From contig NZ_WHOA01000048.1 in assembly GCF_013141715.1 (NCBI RefSeq), positions 1-64,000 on the forward strand: a stretch of DNA of 64,000 nt, written 5' to 3'. The stretch comes from Paenibacillus phytorum (GTDB lineage Bacteria > Bacillota > Bacilli > Paenibacillales > NBRC-103111). Positions 44,879-52,832 of the stretch are shown piece by piece. The first letter of the stretch is position 1. Each line of letters starts with the position of its first letter. Position numbers and translations under genes: made by a program. The notes under the pieces were generated by a model. That model was not told where the DNA came from, made no database searches, and saw only the letters and a program-made list of their open reading frames with translations.

Positions 44879-46252
44879 ATGACAAGAGTAATTAATAACA
44901 ATTTAGGCTTGATCCCGCTTGCAGGTGTTTGCAGTTATGATGACGCTTGCAAAGTTGGCTATGACATCGATCATAACGTGAATTTACTAAGAAGATATTT
45001 GTATTCAGAAACGCAGTTGAACCAAATTTTCGCAGCGCATATCTCGAATACCCCTGAATGGGAAGTAAAGGGTGCTTTTGGACTGCATATTTGGCTTGAT
45101 GCTGAGCATAGTGCCGCACTTCGTAAACGGGTTACGGAGATGAGGGAACCGCCTTTGCATTTGGATAAAGTGCCGGATGCTCAGATCGAGGCATTCTTTG
45201 GCGAAGTGATACGGGCAGAAACAACATTGGAGCTTCTTGTGGGAATTTATAGAGTTGCAAAACCGGAATTAGTACGTTCCATGAAAAAGCATTTATCGGA
45301 AACAAATCCGTTAGTCGACCAACCAACGTGTCGTGTCTTGAAATTGATACTAGTAGAAGAGGAAGAAATGATTCCATGGGGAGAGGCTGCTGTACAAGCG
45401 CTTATCCGTACGGATGAAGATCAGCATGCCGCAATTAAGTGGCAAAAGCATCTGGAGTCTTTTCTGTTCGCCGCAGGAGGCATTTCAGGAGATTTGGCAA
45501 AGCCTGAAGACTGGCAGCCTTCGGAGCCCCGTTCAAACGGGCAGCCTTTTGCAATTCAAGTTGAGCCTCGACGTGATGCTAGATTTTCAGATACCTATAA
45601 TTCAACCGCCAACTTCGATCAATACTATTTTGATGAAAATCGTCCGGCGGATGAAAGAACTTATGCGCTCCTCTATAAACGTCTGCGTGAGATGGATGTA
45701 CCTGAGTGGATGGGACCCATTATTTATACAACGAATGGTAAGCCATGGGAATATTATCAAGATATGAGCAGACAGTTATGGGATGAGGCTCGTCATTCGA
45801 TGATGGGTGAAGTGGGTTTGTACCAGGATGGCGTTGAGTTTTACAAGTATCCGGTAGAATTTTTAACAAGCATGGCATTGAACAGTAAAGCTACTTCACT
45901 CGAGGCGCATCTTGTTCTTTGGTACATTGAGCAAGGATTAATGCCTAAAGATACCGGGAAACATTTTGAATGGGCCGTAGCCAAAGAATCGGATAACGAA
46001 CTTGCCAAAACGTTTCAAGATTACGATTGGGCCGATGAGGTCTTGCATGCGCAAATCGGCAGAAAATGGTTAGTTCCGGAGTTTAAAAATATGGAAGAAC
46101 TTAAACAGCAAGCGGAAAGCGTAATGAATCGGAATCTGGAAGAAAAGGCCAGATTGAGTAAACAATCGGATCAAAAAGAATGGTGGCCTGAATTTCTGGC
46201 GGAAATTCGTGCAGGAAGAGAAAGAACACGTGGAGGAGTGACGGCATCATGA
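44879..46252 (+). CDS. Ferritin-like (putative di-iron) protein of unknown function
   Basis: A 457-residue soluble helical protein that I cannot assign to a named enzyme. Several helices carry ferritin-like metal-ligand patterns: DAEH at 74-77, LVEEEE near 158-163, DEDQH at 179-183, WDEARHSMMGE at 301-311 (Glu303, His306) and DEVLHAQIG at 386-394 (Glu387, His390). Repeated E-x-x-H spaced along helices is what di-iron oxidases and oxygenases show, so an O2-dependent role is plausible, though only inferred. It starts an operon with an SDR dehydrogenase and an esterase, opposite an AraC regulator. A GGGAGG ribosome site precedes the ATG. The SDR start overlaps its stop. Confidence 0.65.
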   Translation: MTRVINNNLGLIPLAGVCSYDDACKVGYDIDHNVNLLRRYLYSETQLNQIFAAHISNTPEWEVKGAFGLHIWLDAEHSAALRKRVTEMREPPLHLDKVPDAQIEAFFGEVIRAETTLELLVGIYRVAKPELVRSMKKHLSETNPLVDQPTCRVLKLILVEEEEMIPWGEAAVQALIRTDEDQHAAIKWQKHLESFLFAAGGISGDLAKPEDWQPSEPRSNGQPFAIQVEPRRDARFSDTYNSTANFDQYYFDENRPADERTYALLYKRLREMDVPEWMGPIIYTTNGKPWEYYQDMSRQLWDEARHSMMGEVGLYQDGVEFYKYPVEFLTSMALNSKATSLEAHLVLWYIEQGLMPKDTGKHFEWAVAKESDNELAKTFQDYDWADEVLHAQIGRKWLVPEFKNMEELKQQAESVMNRNLEEKARLSKQSDQKEWWPEFLAEIRAGRERTRGGVTAS

Positions 46253-46986
46253 ATTTGACAGATAAAGTATGTGTGGTAACCGGAGCAGCTAGGGGGATTG
46301 GTTTCTCCCTGGCGAAACATTTACTTGCTGCAGGCGCTAAGGTCATGCTTAGTGATGCCGATGAGAAGGCATTACAAGAAGCTGTGAAAAGCCTTTCTTC
46401 CGATCGTGTCAGTGCATGGAGGACGGATGTACGCTTGGAATCAGATATCTCAACTTTGGCAGAGAACACAGAATTTCTGCTAGGACCGATTGCAGTATGG
46501 ATCAATAATGCAGGTGTTGCAAGGCATAAGCTGATCACAGAATATACCGAGGATGATATCGATTGGATGATGGACGTTAATTATAAAGGAACTGTCCTAG
46601 GCTGCAAGCATGCGCTTCGAAGAATGAAAGATCAGCGGGCAGGCCACATTATCAATATCATTTCTACAGCTGGATTGACGGGTGTGCCTACAGAGTCCGT
46701 CTATTGCGGAACTAAATTTGCAGTCAGAGGATTTACACAAGCGCTTCAAGAGGAAGCCGCACAATTCGATATTCGTGTTTCCGGCATCTTCCCAGGTGGC
46801 GTTAATACAGCTTTCTGGGATACGGCTCGCGACCAAAAATCACCTGTAGAGAAATATTTAACGCCAGACGATGTTGCAAAAGCCATTGTTTCTGTAATTG
46901 AAATGGACGATAACTGCGTCACACATGAGATTGTGCTGAGATCGATGAGAGATGCGAATTTTAACTTACAGGAATTAACTAAATGA
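46249..46986 (+). CDS. Short-chain dehydrogenase/reductase
   Basis: A 245-residue classical SDR. The NAD(P)-binding motif is TGAARGIG near residue 11, the structural motif is NNAG near 85, and the active site is Ser in IISTAG with YCGTK (Tyr and Lys). It should interconvert an alcohol and a ketone or aldehyde. It overlaps the ferritin-like gene by four bases (ATGA) and the esterase by four bases, so the three proteins are made in step. The acidic residue after the second beta strand (LSDADEK) favours NAD over NADP. The substrate is not evident. Confidence 0.9.
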   Translation: MNLTDKVCVVTGAARGIGFSLAKHLLAAGAKVMLSDADEKALQEAVKSLSSDRVSAWRTDVRLESDISTLAENTEFLLGPIAVWINNAGVARHKLITEYTEDDIDWMMDVNYKGTVLGCKHALRRMKDQRAGHIINIISTAGLTGVPTESVYCGTKFAVRGFTQALQEEAAQFDIRVSGIFPGGVNTAFWDTARDQKSPVEKYLTPDDVAKAIVSVIEMDDNCVTHEIVLRSMRDANFNLQELTK

Positions 46987-47774
46987 GGGTGCAACTTTAT
47001 TCGGAAAACTTTCAATCTGCAGCTTTAAACGCGCGCCGAGTCTACCGCCTCTTGCTGCCGGAACCGCGCCCAGTTGGTAGACTGCCCTTACTGATATTGC
47101 TGCATGGTGTACATGGTTCCGAGATTGATTGGACGGAACAAGGCCATGTCATGCAATCGATGCAAGATTTGCTCGAAGAGAAGCAATTAGGTCCGATGGC
47201 GATCCTCATGCCTTCGGATGGATTGACCGCCATAGGCACTGGTTATTTGAACTGGGACACAGGAAGGCCTCATCTATATGAGGATTATTTGCTAGAAGAC
47301 TTGATTCCACATGTTGAACTAAAGTGGAACGTAGGCGGTACGAAGGAAACACGTGCGATTAGCGGATTATCTATGGGTGGATATGCTTCCTTTCGGTTGG
47401 CATTCGCTCATTCGGAACGATTTGCCTCTGTCTCCAGCTTAAGCGGATTCTTCGATGTTCAGGAGTTGGCAGAACTGATTGGTTCAGAGGATTATGCTGC
47501 GATTTTTCAGACGAACGAGAGAAGAATGGTGGAGGTATCGCCTTTAACGATGGCGATCCCTACCTCCAACGACTTGCCCAAGATTTACTTTGATTGCGGA
47601 GCAGATGATTCCTATATTCATATGAATCGTCAATTGCATGCACGGTTAGAGGGGATGGGAGCTCCCCATACTTATGCTGAGCATCCAGGCGCTCATTCTT
47701 GGGATTATTGGCGCGAACATATTAAGAGACATCTAATTTTTCACTCACATGCTTTTCAGGAGTCCTCTTCTTGA
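46983..47774 (+). CDS. Alpha/beta hydrolase, esterase D (S-formylglutathione hydrolase-like) family
   Basis: A 263-residue cytoplasmic serine hydrolase. LILLHGVHGSE is the oxyanion region, GLSMGGYAS carries the nucleophilic serine, CGADDSYI supplies the acid, and PGAHSWDYW the catalytic histidine. This belongs to the esterase D/tributyrin esterase group, which includes hydrolases that split S-formyl thiols. With a formaldehyde dehydrogenase in the next operon, a role in formyl-thiol or ester hydrolysis is possible, but plain carboxylesterase activity fits equally well. It overlaps the SDR stop by four bases, and its stop lies inside the following terminator stem-loop. Confidence 0.85.
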   Translation: MRVQLYSENFQSAALNARRVYRLLLPEPRPVGRLPLLILLHGVHGSEIDWTEQGHVMQSMQDLLEEKQLGPMAILMPSDGLTAIGTGYLNWDTGRPHLYEDYLLEDLIPHVELKWNVGGTKETRAISGLSMGGYASFRLAFAHSERFASVSSLSGFFDVQELAELIGSEDYAAIFQTNERRMVEVSPLTMAIPTSNDLPKIYFDCGADDSYIHMNRQLHARLEGMGAPHTYAEHPGAHSWDYWREHIKRHLIFHSHAFQESSS

Positions 47775-47789
47775 GGGCTCTTTATTTAT
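47760..47789 (+). terminator. Rho-independent terminator overlapping the esterase stop
   Basis: GAGTCCTC (47760-47767) pairs with GAGGGCTC (47773-47780), with one T-G pair, then TTTATTTAT. The TATAAT at 47792-47797 just after it is a probable -10 for the AraC gene. Confidence 0.7.
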
Positions 47790-47836
47790 CGTATAATAGA
47801 GAAAAGTGCAAAATTTATGTATCGGGAGAGAACTCC

Positions 47837-48733
47837 ATGGCAGCTAAATCAGATTACAAAAAGATGAGCCGTATTTTAAATGAAACCGCAGTTGATTTGC
47901 CCGGAGAAAATTTAAGTTTTAAGGTGCATTATTGGGGGGCTATGCCGGAGCACTTTGATAATCCGCTGCATCGACATTCCTTTTTTGAGGTTTGTTATGT
48001 TCTGGCAGGCGAAGGGAGCTATTTGGAGTCAGATGAGGAATATCCGCTCCGTCAAGGAACTTTGTTCTGTTCAAGACCTGGCAAATGGCATCAAATTAAA
48101 AGTGAGGCAGGGATCGAGCTATATTTTGTTGCCTTTGAAGCGGATAGCTCTCGGTCTTCGGAAGAAACTTTAAACCGTTATATACAAATGATGAATCTGA
48201 ATAAAATTATTGTGCCTACGGCAGACGAAACGGTGACGGCGCAGACTTGGCGTATGCTATTTACGCTGTGTAAGCAAGATCGTTCTATGACAAAAGAAAT
48301 GATTCGCAGTTTTGCTAATGCTTTACTTGTTTCTTTTTGCAGTGAATTTGCGAAGGTTGTCGAAATTGACGACTTGCCAGAGCATCAACAAATTTCTACC
48401 TATTATTTGCAGCGAGCGAAGCTTTTTATCGAAGACAATCTATCGTCTTCCTTAAGTATTACACAGTTGTCAGCCTATCTGAATATGACTGAGCGACATT
48501 TGTCACGATTGTTTGCCATGAAAGTCGGACAATCTTTTTCTCATTATGTGCAAGAGAGAAGAGTTCGGAAGTCTATGGAGCTTCTTCTCGAGAAGGATTG
48601 GACCATAAGTCGTATCGCCCAAGAGACTGGGTTTGAATCGGTACATTATTATACAAGAGTGTTTACCCATAAAATAGGCGTTGCTCCTGGGAAGTTTCGC
48701 AAATCCCAATTGTCGGAAATACCCTTTAGCTGA
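47837..48733 (+). CDS. AraC family transcriptional regulator of the demethylase operon
   Basis: A 298-residue regulator. The N-terminal cupin contains NPLHRHSFFEVCYVLAGEG and CSRPGKWHQI, a classic sugar-responsive AraC domain. The C-terminal DNA-binding domain has LSITQLSAYLNMTERHLSRL and ISRIAQETGFESVHYYTRVF. ATG 47837 has GGGAGAG upstream; an in-phase earlier start at 47771 lies inside the terminator. It lies between two operons. Direct repeats of GAATGTCC with 21-base spacing stand right behind it, next to the promoter of the MocD-like operon, so it is the likely activator of that operon. Confidence 0.92.
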   Translation: MAAKSDYKKMSRILNETAVDLPGENLSFKVHYWGAMPEHFDNPLHRHSFFEVCYVLAGEGSYLESDEEYPLRQGTLFCSRPGKWHQIKSEAGIELYFVAFEADSSRSSEETLNRYIQMMNLNKIIVPTADETVTAQTWRMLFTLCKQDRSMTKEMIRSFANALLVSFCSEFAKVVEIDDLPEHQQISTYYLQRAKLFIEDNLSSSLSITQLSAYLNMTERHLSRLFAMKVGQSFSHYVQERRVRKSMELLLEKDWTISRIAQETGFESVHYYTRVFTHKIGVAPGKFRKSQLSEIPFS

Positions 48734-48738
48734 ATGAG

Positions 48739-48822
48739 GAATGTCCGTTTAGTGCAAATGAATGTCCTGTTATTTCAAAGACAGTGAGTCCCTATAAGTT
48801 TATCATTAAGAAAGCGCTAACA
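48739..48822 (+). promoter_or_regulatory. Promoter of the demethylase operon with AraC repeats and possible CcpA site
   Basis: GAATGTCC occurs at 48739-48746 and 48760-48767, a 21-base period. TTATTT (48770-48775) and TATAAG (48793-48798) form a 17-base-spaced weak promoter starting 2 bases after the second repeat, the usual arrangement for AraC activation. AGAAAGCGCTAACA (48809-48822) matches the CcpA cre consensus TGNAANCGNNNNCA at all but the first base and lies just downstream of the expected start, where bound CcpA would block transcription. Confidence 0.6.
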
Positions 48823-48846
48823 CATGATGAACAAGGAGGCATAACA

Positions 48847-49968
48847 GTGTCTGATAATAAAAACTACAAAAGAGATTACTCTCTTACAGGACCGGAAAAC
48901 AAGCGAGCACAGGAAAAAGGCTTAGTAGCGGCCGAATGGTACACTAGCTCAATTCCGCGTCAGCGTCTTAAAGAGCTAATGAAACGAAAGGATGGCCCCG
49001 CAATTCGGGATACGATCATTATGTTTGCATGGCTCATAGGTACGGGGATTCTTGCCTATTATTCGTGGGGGACATGGTGGGCCATACCGGCATTTGCCTT
49101 ATATGGAATTAGTTATGCTTCGACTGCCGATTCAAGATGGCATGAATGCGGTCATGGCACAGCATTTAAGACAGCATGGATGAATGATGCCCTATATCAA
49201 ATTGCCTCTTTCATGGACTTAAGACCACCAACCCCTTGGCGTTGGAGTCATGCTCGTCACCATACTGACACCTATATCGTCGGTCGTGATCCGGAAATTG
49301 CTATGACTAGACCACCCGTTTGGCGTATCATTTTTGGAGAAATCGTGCATATCTATGGCGGCTCAAGAGATCTCAAAAGCATTATCTTGCACAGCTTCGG
49401 GAAACTGACTGACTCAGAAAAAGATTACGTTCCAAAGTCTGAATACAGAAAAGCGGTTTGGATTTCACGTATTTGGGTGCTGATCTTACTAGGCTTCATT
49501 ATCTGGTCCATTCAGATTGGGAGTATTTTACCGCTAATGTTTGTTGGTCTTCCGACCTTCTATGGTCCGATTCTCCTCTTATTAGTGGGTCTAGTTCAGC
49601 ATTTGGGTCTTCATGAAGATGTTCTGGATCATCGCTTAAATACGCGTACGATTTATTTGAATCCATTCTTTAGATTCCTTTACTGGAACATGAATTATCA
49701 CATAGAGCATCACATGTTTCCGATGGTTCCCTATCACGCGTTACCTGCCCTTCACAAAGAATTGATGTTTGATTATCCAGCACCAAGTCCTAGTCTATGG
49801 GCGGCTCTCAAAGAAGTTATTTCAGCACTCATTAAGCAGAAGAAAGATCCGCAATATGTGGTTGACCGCCCCCTGCCTAGTACAGCTAATCCCTATTATT
49901 ACGGTGTACACGCTGAAAAGGCAGTGCCTTCGCGAGTGAGTAACGAGCCAAAAGCAATGATTAACTAA
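48847..49968 (+). CDS. mocD: Membrane di-iron oxygenase of the fatty-acid-desaturase superfamily, MocD-like
   Basis: A 373-residue integral membrane protein with about four transmembrane segments. It carries the three histidine boxes of the desaturase/AlkB superfamily: HECGHG (His99, His103), HARHH (His135, His138, His139) and HIEHH (His285, His288, His289). These bind two irons that activate O2. The downstream Rieske ferredoxin and ferredoxin reductase can supply electrons, and formaldehyde dehydrogenase sits between them, so oxidation of a methyl group with release of formaldehyde is the best reading, as for MocDEF in rhizobial rhizopine catabolism. GTG 48847 is chosen because AAGGAGG lies at 48833-48839. 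A true lipid desaturase is the alternative, but the neighbours argue against it. Confidence 0.8.
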   Translation: MSDNKNYKRDYSLTGPENKRAQEKGLVAAEWYTSSIPRQRLKELMKRKDGPAIRDTIIMFAWLIGTGILAYYSWGTWWAIPAFALYGISYASTADSRWHECGHGTAFKTAWMNDALYQIASFMDLRPPTPWRWSHARHHTDTYIVGRDPEIAMTRPPVWRIIFGEIVHIYGGSRDLKSIILHSFGKLTDSEKDYVPKSEYRKAVWISRIWVLILLGFIIWSIQIGSILPLMFVGLPTFYGPILLLLVGLVQHLGLHEDVLDHRLNTRTIYLNPFFRFLYWNMNYHIEHHMFPMVPYHALPALHKELMFDYPAPSPSLWAALKEVISALIKQKKDPQYVVDRPLPSTANPYYYGVHAEKAVPSRVSNEPKAMIN

Positions 49969-49990
49969 ATGATGAGAGGAAGATGAGAAC

Positions 49991-51205
49991 ATGGCAGGAA
50001 ACAAGGCAGTTGTCTACAGTAAACCCGGTAGCGTTGAGGTGCGTAATACGGATTTTCCAGAATTGGTACTGAAAGATGGTCCAGGTGTCAATCCATTAAA
50101 CGTAGGACGAAAATGCGAGCATGGTGTCATTCTGAAAGTAGTAACGACTAACATTTGCGGTAGCGATCAGCATATGGTTAGAGGTCGGACAACTGCGCCA
50201 TCAGGTCTCATCTTAGGACATGAAATAACGGGTGAAGTCATTGAAGTAGGACGCGATGTTGAATTTATTAAAAAGGGAGATTTGGTTTCCGTTCCCTTCA
50301 ATATTGCTTGTGGCCGTTGCCGCAGCTGTAAAGAGCGGAATACGAATGTATGTTTAAATGTTAATCCGGATCGTCCTGGTTCCGCCTATGGTTATGTAGA
50401 TATGGGTGGATGGGTCGGGGGACAATCGGAATATGTCATGGTTCCTTACGCGGACTTCCAATTGCTGAAGTTCCCAGATAAAGAGAAAGCCATGGAAAAA
50501 ATTCTTGATTTAACAATGCTCTCTGACATTTTCCCAACGGGTTACCATGGCGCAGTTAGTGCAGGCGTTCGTCCAGGTTCAACTGTATACGTCGCGGGTG
50601 CTGGCCCAGTGGGTCTTGCTGCAGCTCACTCCGCACAGTTGCTTGGTGCAGCTGTTGTTATTGTTGGTGACTTAAATGCAGAACGATTAGCCCAAGCGAA
50701 AAGCTTTGGTTGCGAAACCGTCAATCTTCGTGAAAATAGTGATTTGGCAGGGCAAATTGATCAAATTTTGGGCTCACCCGAAGTGGACTCTGCCATTGAC
50801 TGCGTAGGTTTCGAAGCTCATGGTCATGGTAAAGCTCATGGCGAAGCTCCAGCTACGGTGCTGAATTCGATCATGGAGGTTACGCGCGCAGGGGGTAGCT
50901 TAGGGATTCCGGGGCTTTATGTAACCGGCGATCCGGGTGCTGTGGATGAGGATTCAAAGATTGGCACACTAAAGATTCGTTTCGGTCTTGGTTGGGCTAA
51001 GTCTCATACCTTCGTAACTGGGCAAACGCCTGTCATGAAATACAACAGAGACTTGATGATGGCGATTCTCAGCGGTAGAGCACAAATTGCTAAAGCTGTT
51101 AATGCCACACTCATTTCGTTAGATGCTGCTCCGCAAGCATATCAAGATTTTGACCGTGGTGTTTCCAGAAAATTTGTTATCGATCCACACGGTCTTGTTA
51201 AATAA
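49991..51205 (+). CDS. fdhA: Glutathione-independent formaldehyde dehydrogenase (zinc, NAD)
   Basis: Oxidises formaldehyde to formate with NAD and needs no thiol cofactor. The 404-residue medium-chain dehydrogenase shows catalytic zinc ligands in TTNICGSDQHM and GHEITGEV, the structural zinc cysteines in CGRCRSC, a Rossmann motif VAGAGPVGLAAA and the long insertion loops (RPGSAYGYVDMGGW, HGHGKAHGEAP) specific to the Pseudomonas-type enzyme. It follows the oxygenase by 22 bases and precedes the Rieske ferredoxin by 28. Its presence between oxygenase and electron carriers is the strongest hint that the oxygenase reaction makes formaldehyde. Confidence 0.92.
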   Translation: MAGNKAVVYSKPGSVEVRNTDFPELVLKDGPGVNPLNVGRKCEHGVILKVVTTNICGSDQHMVRGRTTAPSGLILGHEITGEVIEVGRDVEFIKKGDLVSVPFNIACGRCRSCKERNTNVCLNVNPDRPGSAYGYVDMGGWVGGQSEYVMVPYADFQLLKFPDKEKAMEKILDLTMLSDIFPTGYHGAVSAGVRPGSTVYVAGAGPVGLAAAHSAQLLGAAVVIVGDLNAERLAQAKSFGCETVNLRENSDLAGQIDQILGSPEVDSAIDCVGFEAHGHGKAHGEAPATVLNSIMEVTRAGGSLGIPGLYVTGDPGAVDEDSKIGTLKIRFGLGWAKSHTFVTGQTPVMKYNRDLMMAILSGRAQIAKAVNATLISLDAAPQAYQDFDRGVSRKFVIDPHGLVK

Positions 51206-51233
51206 ACCTATACTTAATTACTTGGAGGTACGT

Positions 51234-51557
51234 ATGCAGCATTTAGAGGGTTGGGTTGAAGCTTGTGAAGTCGATGATATTGATGAGGAAGATGTCATTC
51301 GATTCGATCATGGAGATCGTACATTTGCTATTTATCGCACAGCTAAAAGTAAGTATTATGCGACCGATGGGTATTGCACCCATGAGAAGTTTCATTTGGC
51401 GGAAGGGCTAGTGATGGGTAACACCATCGAGTGTCCCAAGCATAATGGTCGATTTGATTATACAACGGGTGAAGCGAAGCGCACGCCGGTATGCGTGGAT
51501 CTCAAAACATATCCTGTAAAGATTGAAGAAGATAAGATCTTCATCAAGATAGACTGA
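51234..51557 (+). CDS. mocE: MocE-type Rieske [2Fe-2S] ferredoxin
   Basis: A 107-residue soluble electron carrier. The cluster ligands are Cys48 and His50 in GYCTHE and Cys67 and His70 in CPKHNG, the standard C-x-H and C-x2-H pairs. It passes electrons from the reductase encoded next to the membrane oxygenase. ATG 51234 has TTGGAGG upstream; an in-phase opening at 51123 overlaps fdhA and is not credible. The size and sequence type match ferredoxins annotated as the MocE family. Confidence 0.92.
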   Translation: MQHLEGWVEACEVDDIDEEDVIRFDHGDRTFAIYRTAKSKYYATDGYCTHEKFHLAEGLVMGNTIECPKHNGRFDYTTGEAKRTPVCVDLKTYPVKIEEDKIFIKID

Positions 51558-51571
51558 GGAGAGAGTAGATA

Positions 51572-52810
51572 ATGGCTGAATTAGGAATGGTTATTGTTGG
51601 TGCAGGTGAAGCCGGTGCGCGAGCGGCTGTGGAGCTCCGAACGGAAGGCTGGAGTGGGCCGATCACGCTAATAGGAAAAGAAAAGCTGGCACCTTATGAA
51701 CGGCCGCCGCTTTCCAAAAGCTCATTAGTGGGTGAAGACGAGCCAACGCCAATGACTATTCTTGACGAGGCTAAGCAATCTCAGTATAGCATTCAATTAA
51801 TAACCGATAGCTCCATTGTTAAGATTGATCGGGAAGAGCATGTGACCGAACTTAGTAATGGGCAGCAGGTAAAGTATGAAAGGCTCTTGCTTGCAACAGG
51901 AGCCTCTCCCCGCCGATTGATTAAGGAAGGCTCCGATACAACGGACTTATTATATCTTCGGACATTCGCTGACTCGCTTGTACTACGCACAAGATTTCAA
52001 TCAGGAAAGCACATTGCTGTAATAGGGGCAGGCTTTATTGGTCTTGAAGTAGCGGCAAGCGCGCGGGAAAGAGGTTGTTCGGTTACCGTTATTGAGGTTG
52101 GACCGCGGATTCTGATGCGAGGTGTTCCTGAGGAAATTGCGAACATTGTAGAGGCGCGTCATCGCAAAGCAGGTGTCGAGTTTAAACTTGGGGTAGGGAT
52201 TGAGCGCATCGAAAAAACGCGGAATGGACATTCGATTACACTTGTCGATGGAACCGTCATCCATAGCGATGCGGTTATCGTAGGAATCGGAGCCATTCCT
52301 GAAACATTGTTAGCTGCTCAAAGCGGGCTTACGGTCGACAATGGAATATGGGTTAATGAGAGACTCGCAACGAGTGACTCGGATATTTTTGCGGCAGGAG
52401 ACTGCTGTTCCTTCCCGCACGGTCTCTATGGAGGCAAGCGTATTCGGCTTGAAGCTTGGCGTAATGCACAAGATCAAGGAACGCATGCAGCGCATAACAT
52501 GCTAGGTGCTTCTAAACCTTATCTGGATATCCCATGGTTCTGGTCGGATCAGTATGATCAAACCTTGCAAGTTACTGGATTGCCGGATTGTGGTGCGAAG
52601 ACAGTCGTTCGAAATTTGAGTGAAGGTGACAAGTTTTTCTTCCATCTGTCGGACGATGATCAATTGGTTGCGGCAAGCGCTATAGGTCCAAACTCGAAAA
52701 TTGCCAAGGATATTCGTCTAGCGGAAATGCTCATTCAAAAACAAGCGGTACTCGATCCTAAAGACTTAGAAAATCCGGATGTGAAATTAAAGGCACTTTT
52801 GAATTCTTAA
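51572..52810 (+). CDS. NAD(P)H:ferredoxin reductase (FAD), MocF-like
   Basis: A 412-residue flavoprotein of the oxygenase-coupled ferredoxin/rubredoxin reductase family. The FAD motif is VGAGEAGARAA at the start, the NAD(P) motif is VIGAGFIGLEVAAS near residue 150, and the second FAD motif is DSDIFAAGDCC near 275, followed by the reductase C-terminal domain. The segment YERPPLSK near residue 48 is diagnostic for this family. It lies 14 bases after the ferredoxin and completes the electron chain NAD(P)H, reductase, Rieske protein, oxygenase. Confidence 0.92.
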   Translation: MAELGMVIVGAGEAGARAAVELRTEGWSGPITLIGKEKLAPYERPPLSKSSLVGEDEPTPMTILDEAKQSQYSIQLITDSSIVKIDREEHVTELSNGQQVKYERLLLATGASPRRLIKEGSDTTDLLYLRTFADSLVLRTRFQSGKHIAVIGAGFIGLEVAASARERGCSVTVIEVGPRILMRGVPEEIANIVEARHRKAGVEFKLGVGIERIEKTRNGHSITLVDGTVIHSDAVIVGIGAIPETLLAAQSGLTVDNGIWVNERLATSDSDIFAAGDCCSFPHGLYGGKRIRLEAWRNAQDQGTHAAHNMLGASKPYLDIPWFWSDQYDQTLQVTGLPDCGAKTVVRNLSEGDKFFFHLSDDDQLVAASAIGPNSKIAKDIRLAEMLIQKQAVLDPKDLENPDVKLKALLNS

Positions 52811-52832
52811 TAATCATTTTAAGGAGATAAGC

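Noticed and set aside
48847..49968. Annotation as a plain fatty acid desaturase
   Set aside because: The histidine boxes allow it, but the operon with formaldehyde dehydrogenase, MocE-type ferredoxin and reductase fits a demethylating oxygenase better. It remains the main alternative.
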